Below are positions 27,031 through 37,369 of a stretch of DNA of 63,360 nt, one piece after another. This DNA comes from Catenulispora pinistramenti (lineage in GTDB: Bacteria > Actinomycetota > Actinomycetes > Streptomycetales > Catenulisporaceae). The notes under the pieces were generated by a model. It saw only the letters and a program-made list of their open reading frames with translations, was not told the origin of the DNA and did not search any database. Numbering within the stretch: the first letter of the stretch is position 1; every line of letters begins with the position of its first letter. The stretch spans positions 1 through 63,360 of the forward strand of contig NZ_JAAFYZ010000034.1 of NCBI RefSeq assembly GCF_018274385.1. Reading direction: 5' to 3'. Both the position numbers and the translations under genes were made by a program.

Positions 27031-28176
27031 TCAGCGCGGTAGTGAACTGGGCGGGACGTGACAGTCCAGGCAGGTTTTCGTCAGCACGGCACCGGGATCT
27101 CCGTCGTGTTTCCACGGATCGGTGGTGGCGTGAGGGATCATCCAGGTCAGCACGAGCCGGGCAGTCGAGTACTCGCGCACCTGATGCAGGTAGTAGGCAA
27201 GGAACGACAGATCAGACAGCGGCATGTACGGCGGCTGGGAGCCGTTCTGGAACCACGTATTGGCCAACTTGACAGCGTCAGCCCGCAACGCCAGGCGCCA
27301 GCGCTCCTCCATCGCAGGCAGGCGCTCCCGCAGATATTGCTCGCGGCTGTTCTTTCCGTGCGTGTGCAGGTGGTTGCGTAGCCGCATTTCCTCAGCCGCG
27401 TTCGGGAACGGATCGCGGGCCGGCGCGTGCATCAATCGCAGCAGCTTGAGCGGAGATCCTGCGGGGGCGCTGTCGGAAGCCCACACCGCCATCTGCTCGC
27501 GGGCCGTGGCGTCCATCTCGTCCGTGGACGGGATAGGGGTCGAGTCCGGGGTCCACAGCGCGGCGGTGTACGGCCCGGAGCATCGGGGAATCAGGCGGTG
27601 CATCGCCTCCCGGTTGTGCGGGTCTCGGCGAAAGATCTCCGCGAAGAGCGGCCAGGGGCCGGAAACGGGCAACCCATCGGGTGCGTCCGTCGTCAGACGC
27701 AGTGCGGGCAACGGAACGCCCGTCTCGCCGAGGCTCAGCAGCGTGACCCAAGGCGTCGGATCGGGATCGGCAGCCCACACCGCATTGCGACACGCCTCCA
27801 CAGCCCGTGCCGCCAGCTTCGACGCGCTCGGCTTGTTCGCACGAGCGGCGTGGATTGCCCGTACCGCCAACACCCGGGCATGAAGTAGCAGCGCGTCAGA
27901 GTTCTTGGGTTCATCCGAAAGCCACTGTTCGTCGATGTGCAGATGCCGCCGCACGATCACCGCGGCCAAGACGCTCGTGCAGTACGCCCGCCGGTCGCGG
28001 TCGAAAGAGGTTCGCACCGAGGCCAGCAGCTCCCGCGTGCTTCCCAGGTATCCACCAGTCGTCAGATCGCTGATAGCCCGAGCAAGCTGCACATCGCGCC
28101 CGGCAGGACCCCACAACCAAGCCGGCGCAGCGGGCTGCGGACCCACGTTCGTCATGGACGCCACGGCCGCGCTCAC
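27031..28176 (-). CDS. Hypothetical helical-repeat protein (381 aa)
   Basis: 381 residues, predominantly helical with TPR-like character (ISDLTTGGYLGSTRELL, ARVLAVRAIHAARANKPSA, VTLLSLGETG, WPLFAEIFRRDPHNREAMHR). A C-terminal CLDCH pair is present. No enzyme motif is seen. The GTG at 28176 overlaps the stop of the upstream ATPase gene (GTGA), so translation is coupled. In actinomycetes such proteins often accompany an XRE-TPR regulator and a GHKL ATPase, as here. Confidence 0.6.
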   Translation of the reverse strand: MSAAVASMTNVGPQPAAPAWLWGPAGRDVQLARAISDLTTGGYLGSTRELLASVRTSFDRDRRAYCTSVLAAVIVRRHLHIDEQWLSDEPKNSDALLLHARVLAVRAIHAARANKPSASKLAARAVEACRNAVWAADPDPTPWVTLLSLGETGVPLPALRLTTDAPDGLPVSGPWPLFAEIFRRDPHNREAMHRLIPRCSGPYTAALWTPDSTPIPSTDEMDATAREQMAVWASDSAPAGSPLKLLRLMHAPARDPFPNAAEEMRLRNHLHTHGKNSREQYLRERLPAMEERWRLALRADAVKLANTWFQNGSQPPYMPLSDLSFLAYYLHQVREYSTARLVLTWMIPHATTDPWKHDGDPGAVLTKTCLDCHVPPSSLPR

Positions 28177-28871
28177 CGGCCCTCCGCCATCGGGACCGCA
28201 GCGCCGGAGGTCGGGGCGGGTGACGCTTCAGCAGGCACCTCGGCCCCCTGCGCAGCCGCGACGGCGGCCAGGAGCAGCCGCCAGCATTCTGAGCACAGGT
28301 GCGCAGCAGGGTCGTCATCTCGCAGTGCCTGCTCCCACCCGTCGCGCTCCTCGATCAGCCAGGAGCACGCCGACGGCTGGGCTCCGTGCACGCTGGAGCA
28401 ATCGCACTGGCAAACCCGACGGCGCAGCTCATCGGAGACGGGAGTCCAGGCTGTCACCGTGTAGCCGCCCGGTACGCGCACATCAGTGAGCCGCGCACCC
28501 AGGCCCCTCACGAGTTCGAGCCCTCGGCCGAAGCCTTCGCGGGACGGCGCGATCTGGTTCGCCGGGCGCACGGCACCACTGCCGGCGTCGGTGACCGCGA
28601 TCCCCAACCACCGCCGACTGTCTTCGACGCACTCGTGGATCGCCACATGCACCTGCTCCGAACCGCCTACCGCGTGGTGCAGGATCGCATTAGTGAACAG
28701 CTCACTGACATATACCGAGGCAGCGAACGCCCCATCGTCGCTCATGCCGAGCTGCGGCAGCACCTCGGTGACGTCTGCTCGGGCGTTCGGGCAGGAGTCC
28801 TCGGATGCCGAGTACCGGCGGCCGAAGCACACTGAGACTGGGGCGACCGCCTCCACCTCAACAACCTGCAT
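28173..28871 (-). CDS. GHKL-type ATP-binding protein, anti-sigma-factor-like
   Basis: 232 residues from the ATG at 28871, with GAGGAGG just upstream. The N box is VSELFTNAILHH, followed by AVTDAGSG (G1-like) and GRGLELVRGLGARL (G2-like), the signature of small HATPase_c proteins related to RsbW. A C-terminal half with several Cys (CQCDCSSVHG, LCSECWRL) may bind metal. It lies divergent to the XRE-TPR regulator gene. That pairing is very common in Streptomyces, where such pairs act in developmental or secondary-metabolism control. Confidence 0.75.
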   Translation of the reverse strand: MQVVEVEAVAPVSVCFGRRYSASEDSCPNARADVTEVLPQLGMSDDGAFAASVYVSELFTNAILHHAVGGSEQVHVAIHECVEDSRRWLGIAVTDAGSGAVRPANQIAPSREGFGRGLELVRGLGARLTDVRVPGGYTVTAWTPVSDELRRRVCQCDCSSVHGAQPSACSWLIEERDGWEQALRDDDPAAHLCSECWRLLLAAVAAAQGAEVPAEASPAPTSGAAVPMAEGR

Positions 28872-29034
28872 CACAACCTCCTCGTCCCCGAGCTCGGTGA
28901 CGACGGCCGGGCACGGAATGGCCCTGATTTGCCGTCATCGATAGACAACCAGTGCTCGCCCGAGCCGCTATGGTGATGGGGGGTAGCAAACGGTAGTGAA
29001 AACGCCCCGCAACGTGATCACGGGAAGTGGTGCC
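28872..29034. promoter_or_regulatory. Divergent promoter region between the ATPase and regulator genes
   Basis: 163 bp separating oppositely oriented starts at 28871 and 29035. The region holds AT-richer patches (TTGCCGTCATCGATAGACAACC near 28929 in two pieces: TTGCCGTC and ATCGATAGAC). It is the natural place for a shared control site; no clear operator palindrome is visible. Confidence 0.4.
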
Positions 29035-30378
29035 ATGGCCGAGAACGAAGCGCTCATCGCCTGGATCGGGCGCACCGGCTGGAGCCGTGCGGAGCTGGCC
29101 CGTCAGGTGTGCGCCCGCGCTCACGCAGGCGGACATCGCCAAATCGCGTGCGATGCCAACAATGTGCGGCGCTGGATCGCCGGCAGCCAGCCACGTCCGC
29201 CGGTACCGGAAATCCTCGCCACGGTGATCAGCGACCGTGTCGGAGTCCGGGTCACGCCGGCCGAGCTCGGTTACGGCGATGCCCCCACGCGAGATCGCGC
29301 ACTGGTGTACGACCCCTCGTTTGCGGCTACCGTGGATGCCATCACCGACCTCGGGAGAGCCGACATGGATCGACGCAGCATATGGAAGTCCGCGGTCTTC
29401 GCCGCCGCAGCCTCCGTCGTCCCCTCCCGAGAGTGGCTGCTGTCCACGCTGACGGCGGACCCGCGGCGGCGAGTCGGTCAGGGTGAAGTGATCTCGGTCA
29501 GGAACATGTTCGCCGTGTTCCAGGAGATGGACGTGATGCAGGGCGGAGGCTCCGCCCGGCTCGCGCTGGCCGCGTACATGAACGAGCACGTCTACCCGCT
29601 GCTGCGTGCGCCCAAGTCCGCGGCCGTCAACGATTCCCTGCTTCGCGCGAGCGCCGAACAGAGCTACCTGCTGGGCTGGATGGCGTACGACAACGGAGAA
29701 CACGCTCTCGCGCAGCGCTATCTCATCCAGGCTCTGCGACTGGCCCAAGAATCGACCGACGCACCGCTCGGCGCGCACATCCTCGCCGGGATGGCCGACC
29801 AGGCAACGCTGATGGGCAATCCCGCAGAAGGCGTCCGCCTCGCCCAGACCGGTCGGCTCGGGCTGCGAGGTGCCGAATCGCCTGCATGCCTGGCCGACCT
29901 GTATGCCCTGGAAGCTCGCGGCCACGCCGCCATGGGTGACGCGCCGGCCGCCGTCGCTGCCATCGGACGCTCTCGGGAAGCCTTCGCCGATGTCGACTAC
30001 GCCGTCGAGCCGGAGTGGGCCCGCTTCATCGACTCGGCATACCTCAACGGCGAATACGCCACCGCGATGCGCGATGTCGCCCGACCTACCGACGCAGCCT
30101 TCTATGCCCGTGAATCCATCAGGGCAGCCAGCGCCCAGAAGCGCGCTCGTCGCGGCGCCATGTCGCAGGCGGTGCTCGCGTCTGCGCACCTTCAGGACCG
30201 CAACCTCGAAGCCGCGCACTCGGCCGGCGTGCGAACCATTGAACTCGCGGGCAAGGTGAAGTCCAGCCGGACCCTCGACTCGATCAAGGATCTGCGCACT
30301 CGCATGGGAGCAGCCGGGAACCACCGGCTCGTCGCCGACTACAACAGCCGGGTCCACGAGCTCCTGCGTGCGGTCTGA
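29035..30378 (+). CDS. XRE-like/TPR transcriptional regulator (NsdA-like architecture)
   Basis: 447 residues from the ATG at 29035, preceded by GGGAAG; a GTG 13 codons upstream lacks support. The N-terminal ~75 residues form a helix-turn-helix (GWSRAELARQVCARA, NNVRRWIAGSQPRPP). A middle region MDRRSIWKSAVFAAAA and a long TPR-type C-terminus (LLGWMAYDNGEHALAQRYL, ADLYALEARGHAAMGDAPAAV) follow. This is the architecture of Streptomyces NsdA-like regulators, which sense signals through the TPR half. It is divergent from the GHKL gene and could control the leftward operon. Confidence 0.8.
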   Translation: MAENEALIAWIGRTGWSRAELARQVCARAHAGGHRQIACDANNVRRWIAGSQPRPPVPEILATVISDRVGVRVTPAELGYGDAPTRDRALVYDPSFAATVDAITDLGRADMDRRSIWKSAVFAAAASVVPSREWLLSTLTADPRRRVGQGEVISVRNMFAVFQEMDVMQGGGSARLALAAYMNEHVYPLLRAPKSAAVNDSLLRASAEQSYLLGWMAYDNGEHALAQRYLIQALRLAQESTDAPLGAHILAGMADQATLMGNPAEGVRLAQTGRLGLRGAESPACLADLYALEARGHAAMGDAPAAVAAIGRSREAFADVDYAVEPEWARFIDSAYLNGEYATAMRDVARPTDAAFYARESIRAASAQKRARRGAMSQAVLASAHLQDRNLEAAHSAGVRTIELAGKVKSSRTLDSIKDLRTRMGAAGNHRLVADYNSRVHELLRAV

Positions 30379-30467
30379 GCCGCCCAGCGGCGGACGACCG
30401 AGAATCGGTTAGCCCGCCACTCTGACGCACGTGTAGTGAAAGAGTTCATGGCGGAGGCGGACCAGGG

Positions 30468-31088
30468 CTAGGAGTCGAGTCCGAGAAGTCCGCGCATCTT
30501 GGGTGCCGCAATATGCTCGTCAAGTGCGTGAATGACGGTCATTCCCAGCGCTTCGGCCGGCGGCAGATTCTCTTCCGTGTCGTCGGCGAAGACACATTCA
30601 GACGCAGGGACTCCTAGCAGGCTCACCGTGTGTTCGAAGATTGCTGGATTCGGCTTTCGCTGGCCCAAATCCGTGGACAGAACGACTGCGTCAAAGAGGT
30701 TCCACAGGTCGTATGGACTATACGGATCAAAGGGCTCGCGTCCAAGGCTGTTGGAGATGACTGCCGTGCGAATTCCAGCCCTTCTCGCGTCGCGCACGAC
30801 CCCGAGGACCTGCTGCGCCGGGAGAAGATCCAGCAGCACCCTTTCCATCAGGCCGTCCGCATTGACCTTGAGCAGCTTCGCGAAGCCCGCATTCCAGTCG
30901 GCCTGCTCGATCTCGCCGAGTTCGAGCCGCCGGTACAGGTCGGCGCCCTCCGCGCTCGCCCACGCACGCAGGAACCATCCAGGACGCATCCGCTCCCTGA
31001 GTTCGAACAGGTCGATCGCCTCGACCATGTTTGAGGTGCAGACCCCGAAGAAGTCCAGCAGCAGACCCGAGTACCGGCGTTCTCCCAT
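30468..31088 (-). CDS. HAD-superfamily hydrolase (subfamily IA-like)
   Basis: 206 residues. Motif I is LLLDFFGVCT (nucleophilic Asp, second Asp replaced), motif II TAVISNSLG, motif III KPNPAIFEHT and motif IV VFADDTEENL. The cap is a short helical C1 type. Size fits small-molecule phosphatases or pyrophosphatases. It stands alone, 10 bp from the downstream end of a membrane protein gene on the same strand, so the two may be co-transcribed. Substrate unknown. Confidence 0.78.
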   Translation of the reverse strand: MGERRYSGLLLDFFGVCTSNMVEAIDLFELRERMRPGWFLRAWASAEGADLYRRLELGEIEQADWNAGFAKLLKVNADGLMERVLLDLLPAQQVLGVVRDARRAGIRTAVISNSLGREPFDPYSPYDLWNLFDAVVLSTDLGQRKPNPAIFEHTVSLLGVPASECVFADDTEENLPPAEALGMTVIHALDEHIAAPKMRGLLGLDS

Positions 31089-31097
31089 GCTCCAACC

Positions 31098-32237
31098 CTA
31101 ACGCGGCGAGGCATCTCGCAGGCCTTCGCTGCCATCAATGGCGTCCGGTGTTCGCGGCTCCGTACTCGCGAGGTTCCATGGGACCTTGATGTCCAGGACT
31201 GTAGGAATGCCCAGCTGCTTAATGGTGTAGATCCCGAGAGCAGACGCCAGGCTTGTCAGGAAGACCCGCGCTTCGATGTCCGCTCCGAACGACCGAACCG
31301 CCTCGTGAACTGCTGTAAGCAGTACGGCCAGGCTGATGTGCGCCCCCCACACCCAACGCAGGCTGCGCCTGTCGCGCACTGCTTGCGGAGCCAGGTCGAC
31401 GTCTTCCAGAAGCTCGGGGTCAACCAGGTGGAGGGAGCTTATCTGCCTTGGGGATGCGGTCTGGCGCTGGATCAGTGAAGCGAGCAACGAGGCGAGCGAC
31501 AGCTCGTCTGCGGCGAGTTCTCCGAACGCCCTCCTGTTTACAAGAGCATTGATGTTCGCGATGAGCTGTTTGGCGTGACCTGTAGCATCCCGCTGCTGGA
31601 GTCGCGCATCTTTGGGAATCCTGGCGGTAGCGAGCTTTTCGATGGCCCGGCACAGGTTGGTCGACACCTGGGTCAGTTTGTGGGCTATGGTCTCGTCCGG
31701 TTCGTCCTCAACGTTGTCGTGCTCGCCCCCTGGCATCATGAGTTCCACACAGCGCACTGCGAGCTCGGCCACCTGATCGCGACGCCTGGACCGATCAATG
31801 CCGATCATGTCGACGACGAACAGCCAGATGGACCCGAACATCACGACATCCGCCCACCCAGCGTGGGCCAGCAACCGGACCGCCACCGCACCGAGAAATG
31901 GCGGGAGCCACACCGCTCCAGCGCCGACGCGGGCCAGGTCGCGCCGCGTCAACGCCTTCGTCACGTTCTTGGTCGCTGGCAGGTAGGGCTTAGGAACCTT
32001 CATCTCGATGAGGCGATCCCGCGTGGCCCGCGCGGTCCGATTCGCGTTCCGATAGACCCAGCGCTGTAGAGGACGCAGGTACCGGGGCCATGAAGCCTTG
32101 CGGATGCGTAGCCTCGCGAAGCACTGTGTCACCATTGCTGCGGCGGCGATATACACGATCAGAATGCCGGCGACCTCGTTGCCCCAGTCCCCATGCGCTC
32201 CTGCGGCATCCGAAGCCGCAGCTACGTACATCTCCAC
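31098..32237 (-). CDS. Hypothetical membrane protein (379 aa)
   Basis: Residues 22-40 (AGILIVYIAAAAMVTQCF), about 104-145 (VWLPPFLGAVAVRLLAH and VVMFGSIWLFVVDMIG) and about 300-350 (AHISLAVLLTAVHEA and FLTSLASALGIYTI) are membrane segments. The centre (150-295) is cytoplasmic, charged and helical. No family is recognised. The stop is 10 bp before the HAD gene start, suggesting a two-gene unit. The right neighbour is an insertion sequence 144 bp away. Confidence 0.65.
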   Translation of the reverse strand: MEMYVAAASDAAGAHGDWGNEVAGILIVYIAAAAMVTQCFARLRIRKASWPRYLRPLQRWVYRNANRTARATRDRLIEMKVPKPYLPATKNVTKALTRRDLARVGAGAVWLPPFLGAVAVRLLAHAGWADVVMFGSIWLFVVDMIGIDRSRRRDQVAELAVRCVELMMPGGEHDNVEDEPDETIAHKLTQVSTNLCRAIEKLATARIPKDARLQQRDATGHAKQLIANINALVNRRAFGELAADELSLASLLASLIQRQTASPRQISSLHLVDPELLEDVDLAPQAVRDRRSLRWVWGAHISLAVLLTAVHEAVRSFGADIEARVFLTSLASALGIYTIKQLGIPTVLDIKVPWNLASTEPRTPDAIDGSEGLRDASPR

Positions 32238-32381
32238 ACTTGCCCCCCCTCGACGTGGCCAAACGCCGCATCCGGCTCAGGCGATGCTGCCAGAGCCGAC
32301 CGACAGCGGGCCAGACCGAGCCGCGTCTAGCGCACCAGGCTGCTCGTGGCCGCGATCAGGTCGTCCGCAGCCACGCCTTCC

Positions 32382-33578
<1,197 letters not shown>

Positions 33579-33614
33579 TCACTGCAATTTGCGCGATGCT
33601 GTTGCCAAGCGTCT

Positions 33615-33648
33615 GTCGAGAGAAGACTATTGAGAGGTGTCTCTCGAC
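33615..33648 (+). promoter_or_regulatory. Inverted repeat over the ArsR start, probable operator
   Basis: GTCGAGAGA at 33615-33623 and its reverse complement TCTCTCGAC at 33640-33648, 16 bp apart. The right arm overlaps the assumed GTG start of the ArsR-like gene, a position suited to autoregulation. Confidence 0.5.
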
Positions 33649-34290
33649 GATACCTCACAGAATGACGCGTTGACAGAACCGGCGCCTGTGCTTTCGCCGC
33701 AGGGGTTGCTTGAAGTCGACGACCCCGTAGCTCTCCGTGCTCTAACCCATCCCGTGCGTATCGCAGTGCTCGAGGCCCTGACGACGAAGGGCCCACTGAC
33801 AGCTACGGAAGCCGGTGAAACCATCGGCGCGTCAGCGACGACATGCTCCTTTCACCTACGTCAGCTGGCGAAATATGGGTTCGTTGAGGAGGCCGGGCAC
33901 GGGCCTGGCCGTCGCCGGCCCTGGCGTCTCACGCACTTGGGCATCTCCTATTCCCAAGCTGCCGACGATCCCAGGACGGCCGAGGCTGCCAAGCGATTGG
34001 CGGGACTGGTCATGGGCCAGTCACTGGTACGGCTGCGAACCTGGATGGAGACCAGGGACAAATTCCCACCCACCTGGCAGAAGGCGGCCGACACCACCAC
34101 GGCGGTCCTGTTCGCGACACCTGACGAACTCAAAGCACTCAACAACGAGTTGCTGGCCGTCGTGATGCGCTACCGCGCGGCATTGACCGATCCGGACCGG
34201 CGGGCGCCGAATGTGCTGCCGGTGGAAGTAGTCGTCGTCGGCTACCCCATCGAGCGCCATCCTGACACGTCGGGGGCCGAAGATGCGTGA
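33637..34290 (+). CDS. ArsR-family transcriptional regulator
   Basis: 217 residues with a winged helix (residues 28-95): VALRALTHPVRIAVLEAL, TATEAGETIGASATTCSFHLRQLAKYG in two helices, and the wing GRRRPWRLT. A C-terminal ~110-residue domain is the kind found in ArsR regulators paired with MFS exporters. The start is uncertain: GTG at 33637 is inside the inverted repeat, and an in-frame TTG lies at 33670. It overlaps the MFS gene by 8 bp, so it most likely represses its own operon until a drug-like ligand binds. Confidence 0.8.
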   Translation: MSLDDTSQNDALTEPAPVLSPQGLLEVDDPVALRALTHPVRIAVLEALTTKGPLTATEAGETIGASATTCSFHLRQLAKYGFVEEAGHGPGRRRPWRLTHLGISYSQAADDPRTAEAAKRLAGLVMGQSLVRLRTWMETRDKFPPTWQKAADTTTAVLFATPDELKALNNELLAVVMRYRAALTDPDRRAPNVLPVEVVVVGYPIERHPDTSGAEDA

Positions 34291-35548
34291 GCTTCTAAGG
34301 ATCCGCAGCGCGAGGCTGTACCTATCCGGGCAGGCACTCTCCATGTTCGGCGACAACGCCTTGTGGATCGCGGCAGCGGTGTGGGTCAAGAGCCTCACCG
34401 GCAGTACCTCGATGACCGGTCTCCTCATCCTCACTATGGCCGCACCGCAGTTGCTCGGCCCGCTCGCCGGAGTCCTCGTCGACCGCTTCCGGCGCAGGAC
34501 CGTACTGATTGTCGCCAACTGTTTGTGCGCCGCGACGGTTCTGTCGCTGCTTCTCGTGGACGGCCACCGGCTATGGTTGATCTTCTTGGTTATGGGCGTT
34601 CTTGGCGCGGCCTCGACAGTGCTGAGCTCAGGGGGCTCGGCGCTGCTCGCGACTATCCTGCCCGACGACCTACTGCCCACGGGCAACAGCGTTCTGCGCG
34701 GAACCAGGGAGGGGCTGCGCCTCATAGCGCCGCTGACCGGGGCGAGCCTGTTCGCGGCTTTCGGCTCCAGCGCTGTCGTCATCCTTGACGGGGCTACGTT
34801 CGTGGCTGCGGGAGGAACTCTCGTCGTCATGAGAGTGCACGAGAGCCCGGGGGTAAAGAGCGACCGGCGGTGGCGCACGGAGGCTGCCGCTGGGGCCAGG
34901 CACATAGCCAGAACCGCTGCGTTGCGGCAGATCGTTCTCTCGTACGGGCTCTCGTCGATAACCTTGGGCCTGAGTGAAGGCGTGCTGTACGCGGTCGTCG
35001 ACGACGGGCTTCATCGGCCCCCTGACTTTGTCGGCGTTCTCACTGTCGCCATGGGAGCCGGGGGAATACTCGGCAGTTTGGTGGCGCCGACGGTCATCCG
35101 TCGGTTGGGCGAGACGGAACTGACCGCCGGCGGCATGCTGATCTTGTGCCTCGGGCTTCCCCTGCAAGCCGCCCCCTGGCTTCCGTCGGTTCTTGTCGGC
35201 GAGCTGGCGTTCGGGGTGAGCTTGCCGTGCATCACCATCGGGGTGTTCAGCCTATTGCAGCGATCGACCCCTAACCACCTGCAGGGCCGTGTCTACTCGG
35301 CCTGCGAGATGCTTAACGGGATCCCGCAGATCACGGCGATCGGGGTGGGGGCCATGCTGCTCGCGGTGGTGGACTACCGCATTCTGCTGGCCCTCATGAC
35401 GGCCAATGTCGCCCTGGCCGCGGCGTATCTGCTCACCCGGCGGCCGCAGCAGGCGGGGCAGGCACATCTGCCGACGCAACACGGTCACGATCCGGCGCCC
35501 GCGCCACTGCTGGCAACTGCTGAGGATACTGAAGGACGTGCGTGTTGA
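34283..35548 (+). CDS. MFS transporter (drug efflux-like)
   Basis: 421 residues with about 10-12 membrane segments, starting LLRIRSARLYLSGQALSMFGDNALWIAAAVW. LGPLAGVLVDRFRRRTVLI is the MFS loop 2-3 motif (G-x-x-x-D-R-x-x-R-R). It resembles the MFS_3/enterobactin-exporter-like group common beside ArsR regulators. Length is normal. It is translationally coupled to the ArsR gene. An IS701 element sits only 25 bp after its stop but does not disrupt it. Confidence 0.85.
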   Translation: MRELLRIRSARLYLSGQALSMFGDNALWIAAAVWVKSLTGSTSMTGLLILTMAAPQLLGPLAGVLVDRFRRRTVLIVANCLCAATVLSLLLVDGHRLWLIFLVMGVLGAASTVLSSGGSALLATILPDDLLPTGNSVLRGTREGLRLIAPLTGASLFAAFGSSAVVILDGATFVAAGGTLVVMRVHESPGVKSDRRWRTEAAAGARHIARTAALRQIVLSYGLSSITLGLSEGVLYAVVDDGLHRPPDFVGVLTVAMGAGGILGSLVAPTVIRRLGETELTAGGMLILCLGLPLQAAPWLPSVLVGELAFGVSLPCITIGVFSLLQRSTPNHLQGRVYSACEMLNGIPQITAIGVGAMLLAVVDYRILLALMTANVALAAAYLLTRRPQQAGQAHLPTQHGHDPAPAPLLATAEDTEGRAC

Positions 35549-35573
35549 CGTCAGTTCGATAGATCCCACCTAG

Positions 35574-37123
35574 TACTCCAGCAGCGGTTCGGTGTTTCCG
35601 CTGGTGGCAGGCCCCGTACTGATTGTAGTGCGGGGCCTGTGTCCGTCGTCGCATCCTGCGGTGCGGCGGCGGTAGTGGCAGGCCCGGGACACCGCTTGCC
35701 GTCGTCGTCGCCAGGTCGACCAGGCCAGGACGTGCCGCACGGGTTCGTGGATCAGCGGAGGGGTGAGAGCAGCCATGAGCCGCCGGATCTCTGCCACAGA
35801 CAAGGCGATGACATGGGGCTGAATATCAGCGAAGCCCCCTTTTCGGCCGCGTCGGCGGCCTGGGCCGCCAGGAACGCGTGGGCGAGCATCGCCAAGGTGA
35901 CGTGCCGATACCAGCCTGGATAGCGTCTGACCTCGTACTCGTCCATGCCGCAGTTGTTTTTCGCGGACTGGAAGCATTCCTCGACCGCCCAGCGCGCCCC
36001 GGCGACCCGGACCAGCTCGGCGACCGGGGTGCTGGCTGGTGCGCAGGCCAGGTAGTAGGCGATCTCCTTGTCCGGGTCCAGGCTGCGGCGGGCCAGGATC
36101 CAGCGGTGATGCGTGGGCTCCTCGCCGTCGAAGTCCGGGACCGCCGGCAGCCGGGCGGCCGCCCAGTCGTAGACGCGGGGCCCCTTCGCTCCGTCGCCGC
36201 AGGACATCCGCTCCCAGGCCGGTTCCGGGGCGTCGGCGAACACCGCGTCGATCCGCCAGATCCCGCCGTCTGCCCGGACCTGCTGGGATTTCGGGACCGC
36301 GACCACGTAGCCGACGCCGTGGATCTCGCACATCCGCCGGAACTTGAAGTCGGCACCGTAGGCCTCGTCGGCGGAGACCCAGCCCACCGGCATCCCGGCC
36401 GCCAGCACCCGGGTCACCATCGTCCTGGCGATGTCCGGCTTGGTCGCGAAGACGCGCTGCTCGGGGATCCGCGCGGCCCGACACCGATCCGGGTGATCGG
36501 TCCAGGACTTCGGCAGGTAGAGCTCGCGATCGACCAGCGCCCGACCACGGCGCGACGCGTAGGCGGCGAACACCCCGATCTGACAGTTGTCGATCTTCCC
36601 CGAGGTGCCGGTATATTGCAGAGAAACCCCCGCTGACGTGCGGCCCTTCTTGATGAAGCCGGTGTCGTCCACGATTAGGACGCCGTCCGGTTCGCCGAGG
36701 CGTTCGGCCACGAAGTCCCGCACATCGTCCCGGACCTCATCAGCATCCCACCGGGCCGCGGCCAGCAGCCGCCGCAGTCCGTCCGGCGTGCCGTGCCCGG
36801 CGTACTCAGCCAGCTGCCAGCCGTTCTTCCTCCCGACCGGCCCCAGCAGGCCTTTCACGTAGTCCCGCATCCGGTAGCGGGTCTCCCGCCGGAAGAACCG
36901 GTCCCCGACCCGCACCAGCAACGCATCCAGCTGCTCCGACCACGATTCGGCCTGCTCAAGGCCCTCGACTATCGCCATGACCTGGCCAACGAATATCAGA
37001 GCACGAAGTCACGCAAGCAGCGGACCGCCGCCGCACCGCAGGATGCGACGACGGACACAGGCCCCGCACTACAATCAGTACGAGGCCTGCCACCAGCGGA
37101 AACACCGAACCGCTGCTGGAGTA
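35574..37123 (-). mobile_element. IS701-family element with 100-bp inverted repeats and CTAG duplication
   Basis: 1550 bp. Both ends start TACTCCAGCAGCGG, and the terminal inverted repeats run 100 bp (35574-35673 and 37024-37123) with a single mismatch. CTAG flanks both sides (35570-35573 and 37124-37127), the 4-bp YTAR target duplication typical of IS701. The element therefore looks complete and recently inserted. Confidence 0.92.
35752..36978 (-). CDS. IS701-family transposase
   Basis: 408 residues. Motifs of the IS701/DDE_5 group are present: VLIVDDTGFIKKG (first Asp region), GWVSADEAYGAD (second Asp), and RWAVEECFQSAKNN with the catalytic Glu, then WYRHVTLAMLAHAFLAAQA near the C-terminus. 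Length fits the family. The last ~25 residues look atypical but the frame is otherwise intact, so the enzyme may be active. Confidence 0.93.
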   Translation of the reverse strand: MAIVEGLEQAESWSEQLDALLVRVGDRFFRRETRYRMRDYVKGLLGPVGRKNGWQLAEYAGHGTPDGLRRLLAAARWDADEVRDDVRDFVAERLGEPDGVLIVDDTGFIKKGRTSAGVSLQYTGTSGKIDNCQIGVFAAYASRRGRALVDRELYLPKSWTDHPDRCRAARIPEQRVFATKPDIARTMVTRVLAAGMPVGWVSADEAYGADFKFRRMCEIHGVGYVVAVPKSQQVRADGGIWRIDAVFADAPEPAWERMSCGDGAKGPRVYDWAAARLPAVPDFDGEEPTHHRWILARRSLDPDKEIAYYLACAPASTPVAELVRVAGARWAVEECFQSAKNNCGMDEYEVRRYPGWYRHVTLAMLAHAFLAAQAADAAEKGASLIFSPMSSPCLWQRSGGSWLLSPLR

Positions 37124-37369
37124 CTAGTCATCCCGGCTCGTTGCCGTGCCGCTGGGTCGGCGCGAAAATGATGCGTGCGGGTGCCGTCCGCGGTGATGCC
37201 GATCTGTTCTTGGGTTGATATCCCGTGGCCTAGTCCGGCCTGGCCGCCGGTGAGGGGTTGTGTCCTGTCGCCTTGAGCACGCCGGTCAGAGTCGGCGTTC
37301 CCCTGTGGCGGCCGTGCGGACGGCGCCTGCGCGGTGTCGCTGGGGAGCGCGGATTGGGAGGGAGTCCCG

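Noticed and set aside
28858-30357. A 499-codon minus-strand frame opposite the XRE-TPR regulator
   Set aside because: No motif; the plus strand has a clear HTH-TPR protein with normal codon bias.
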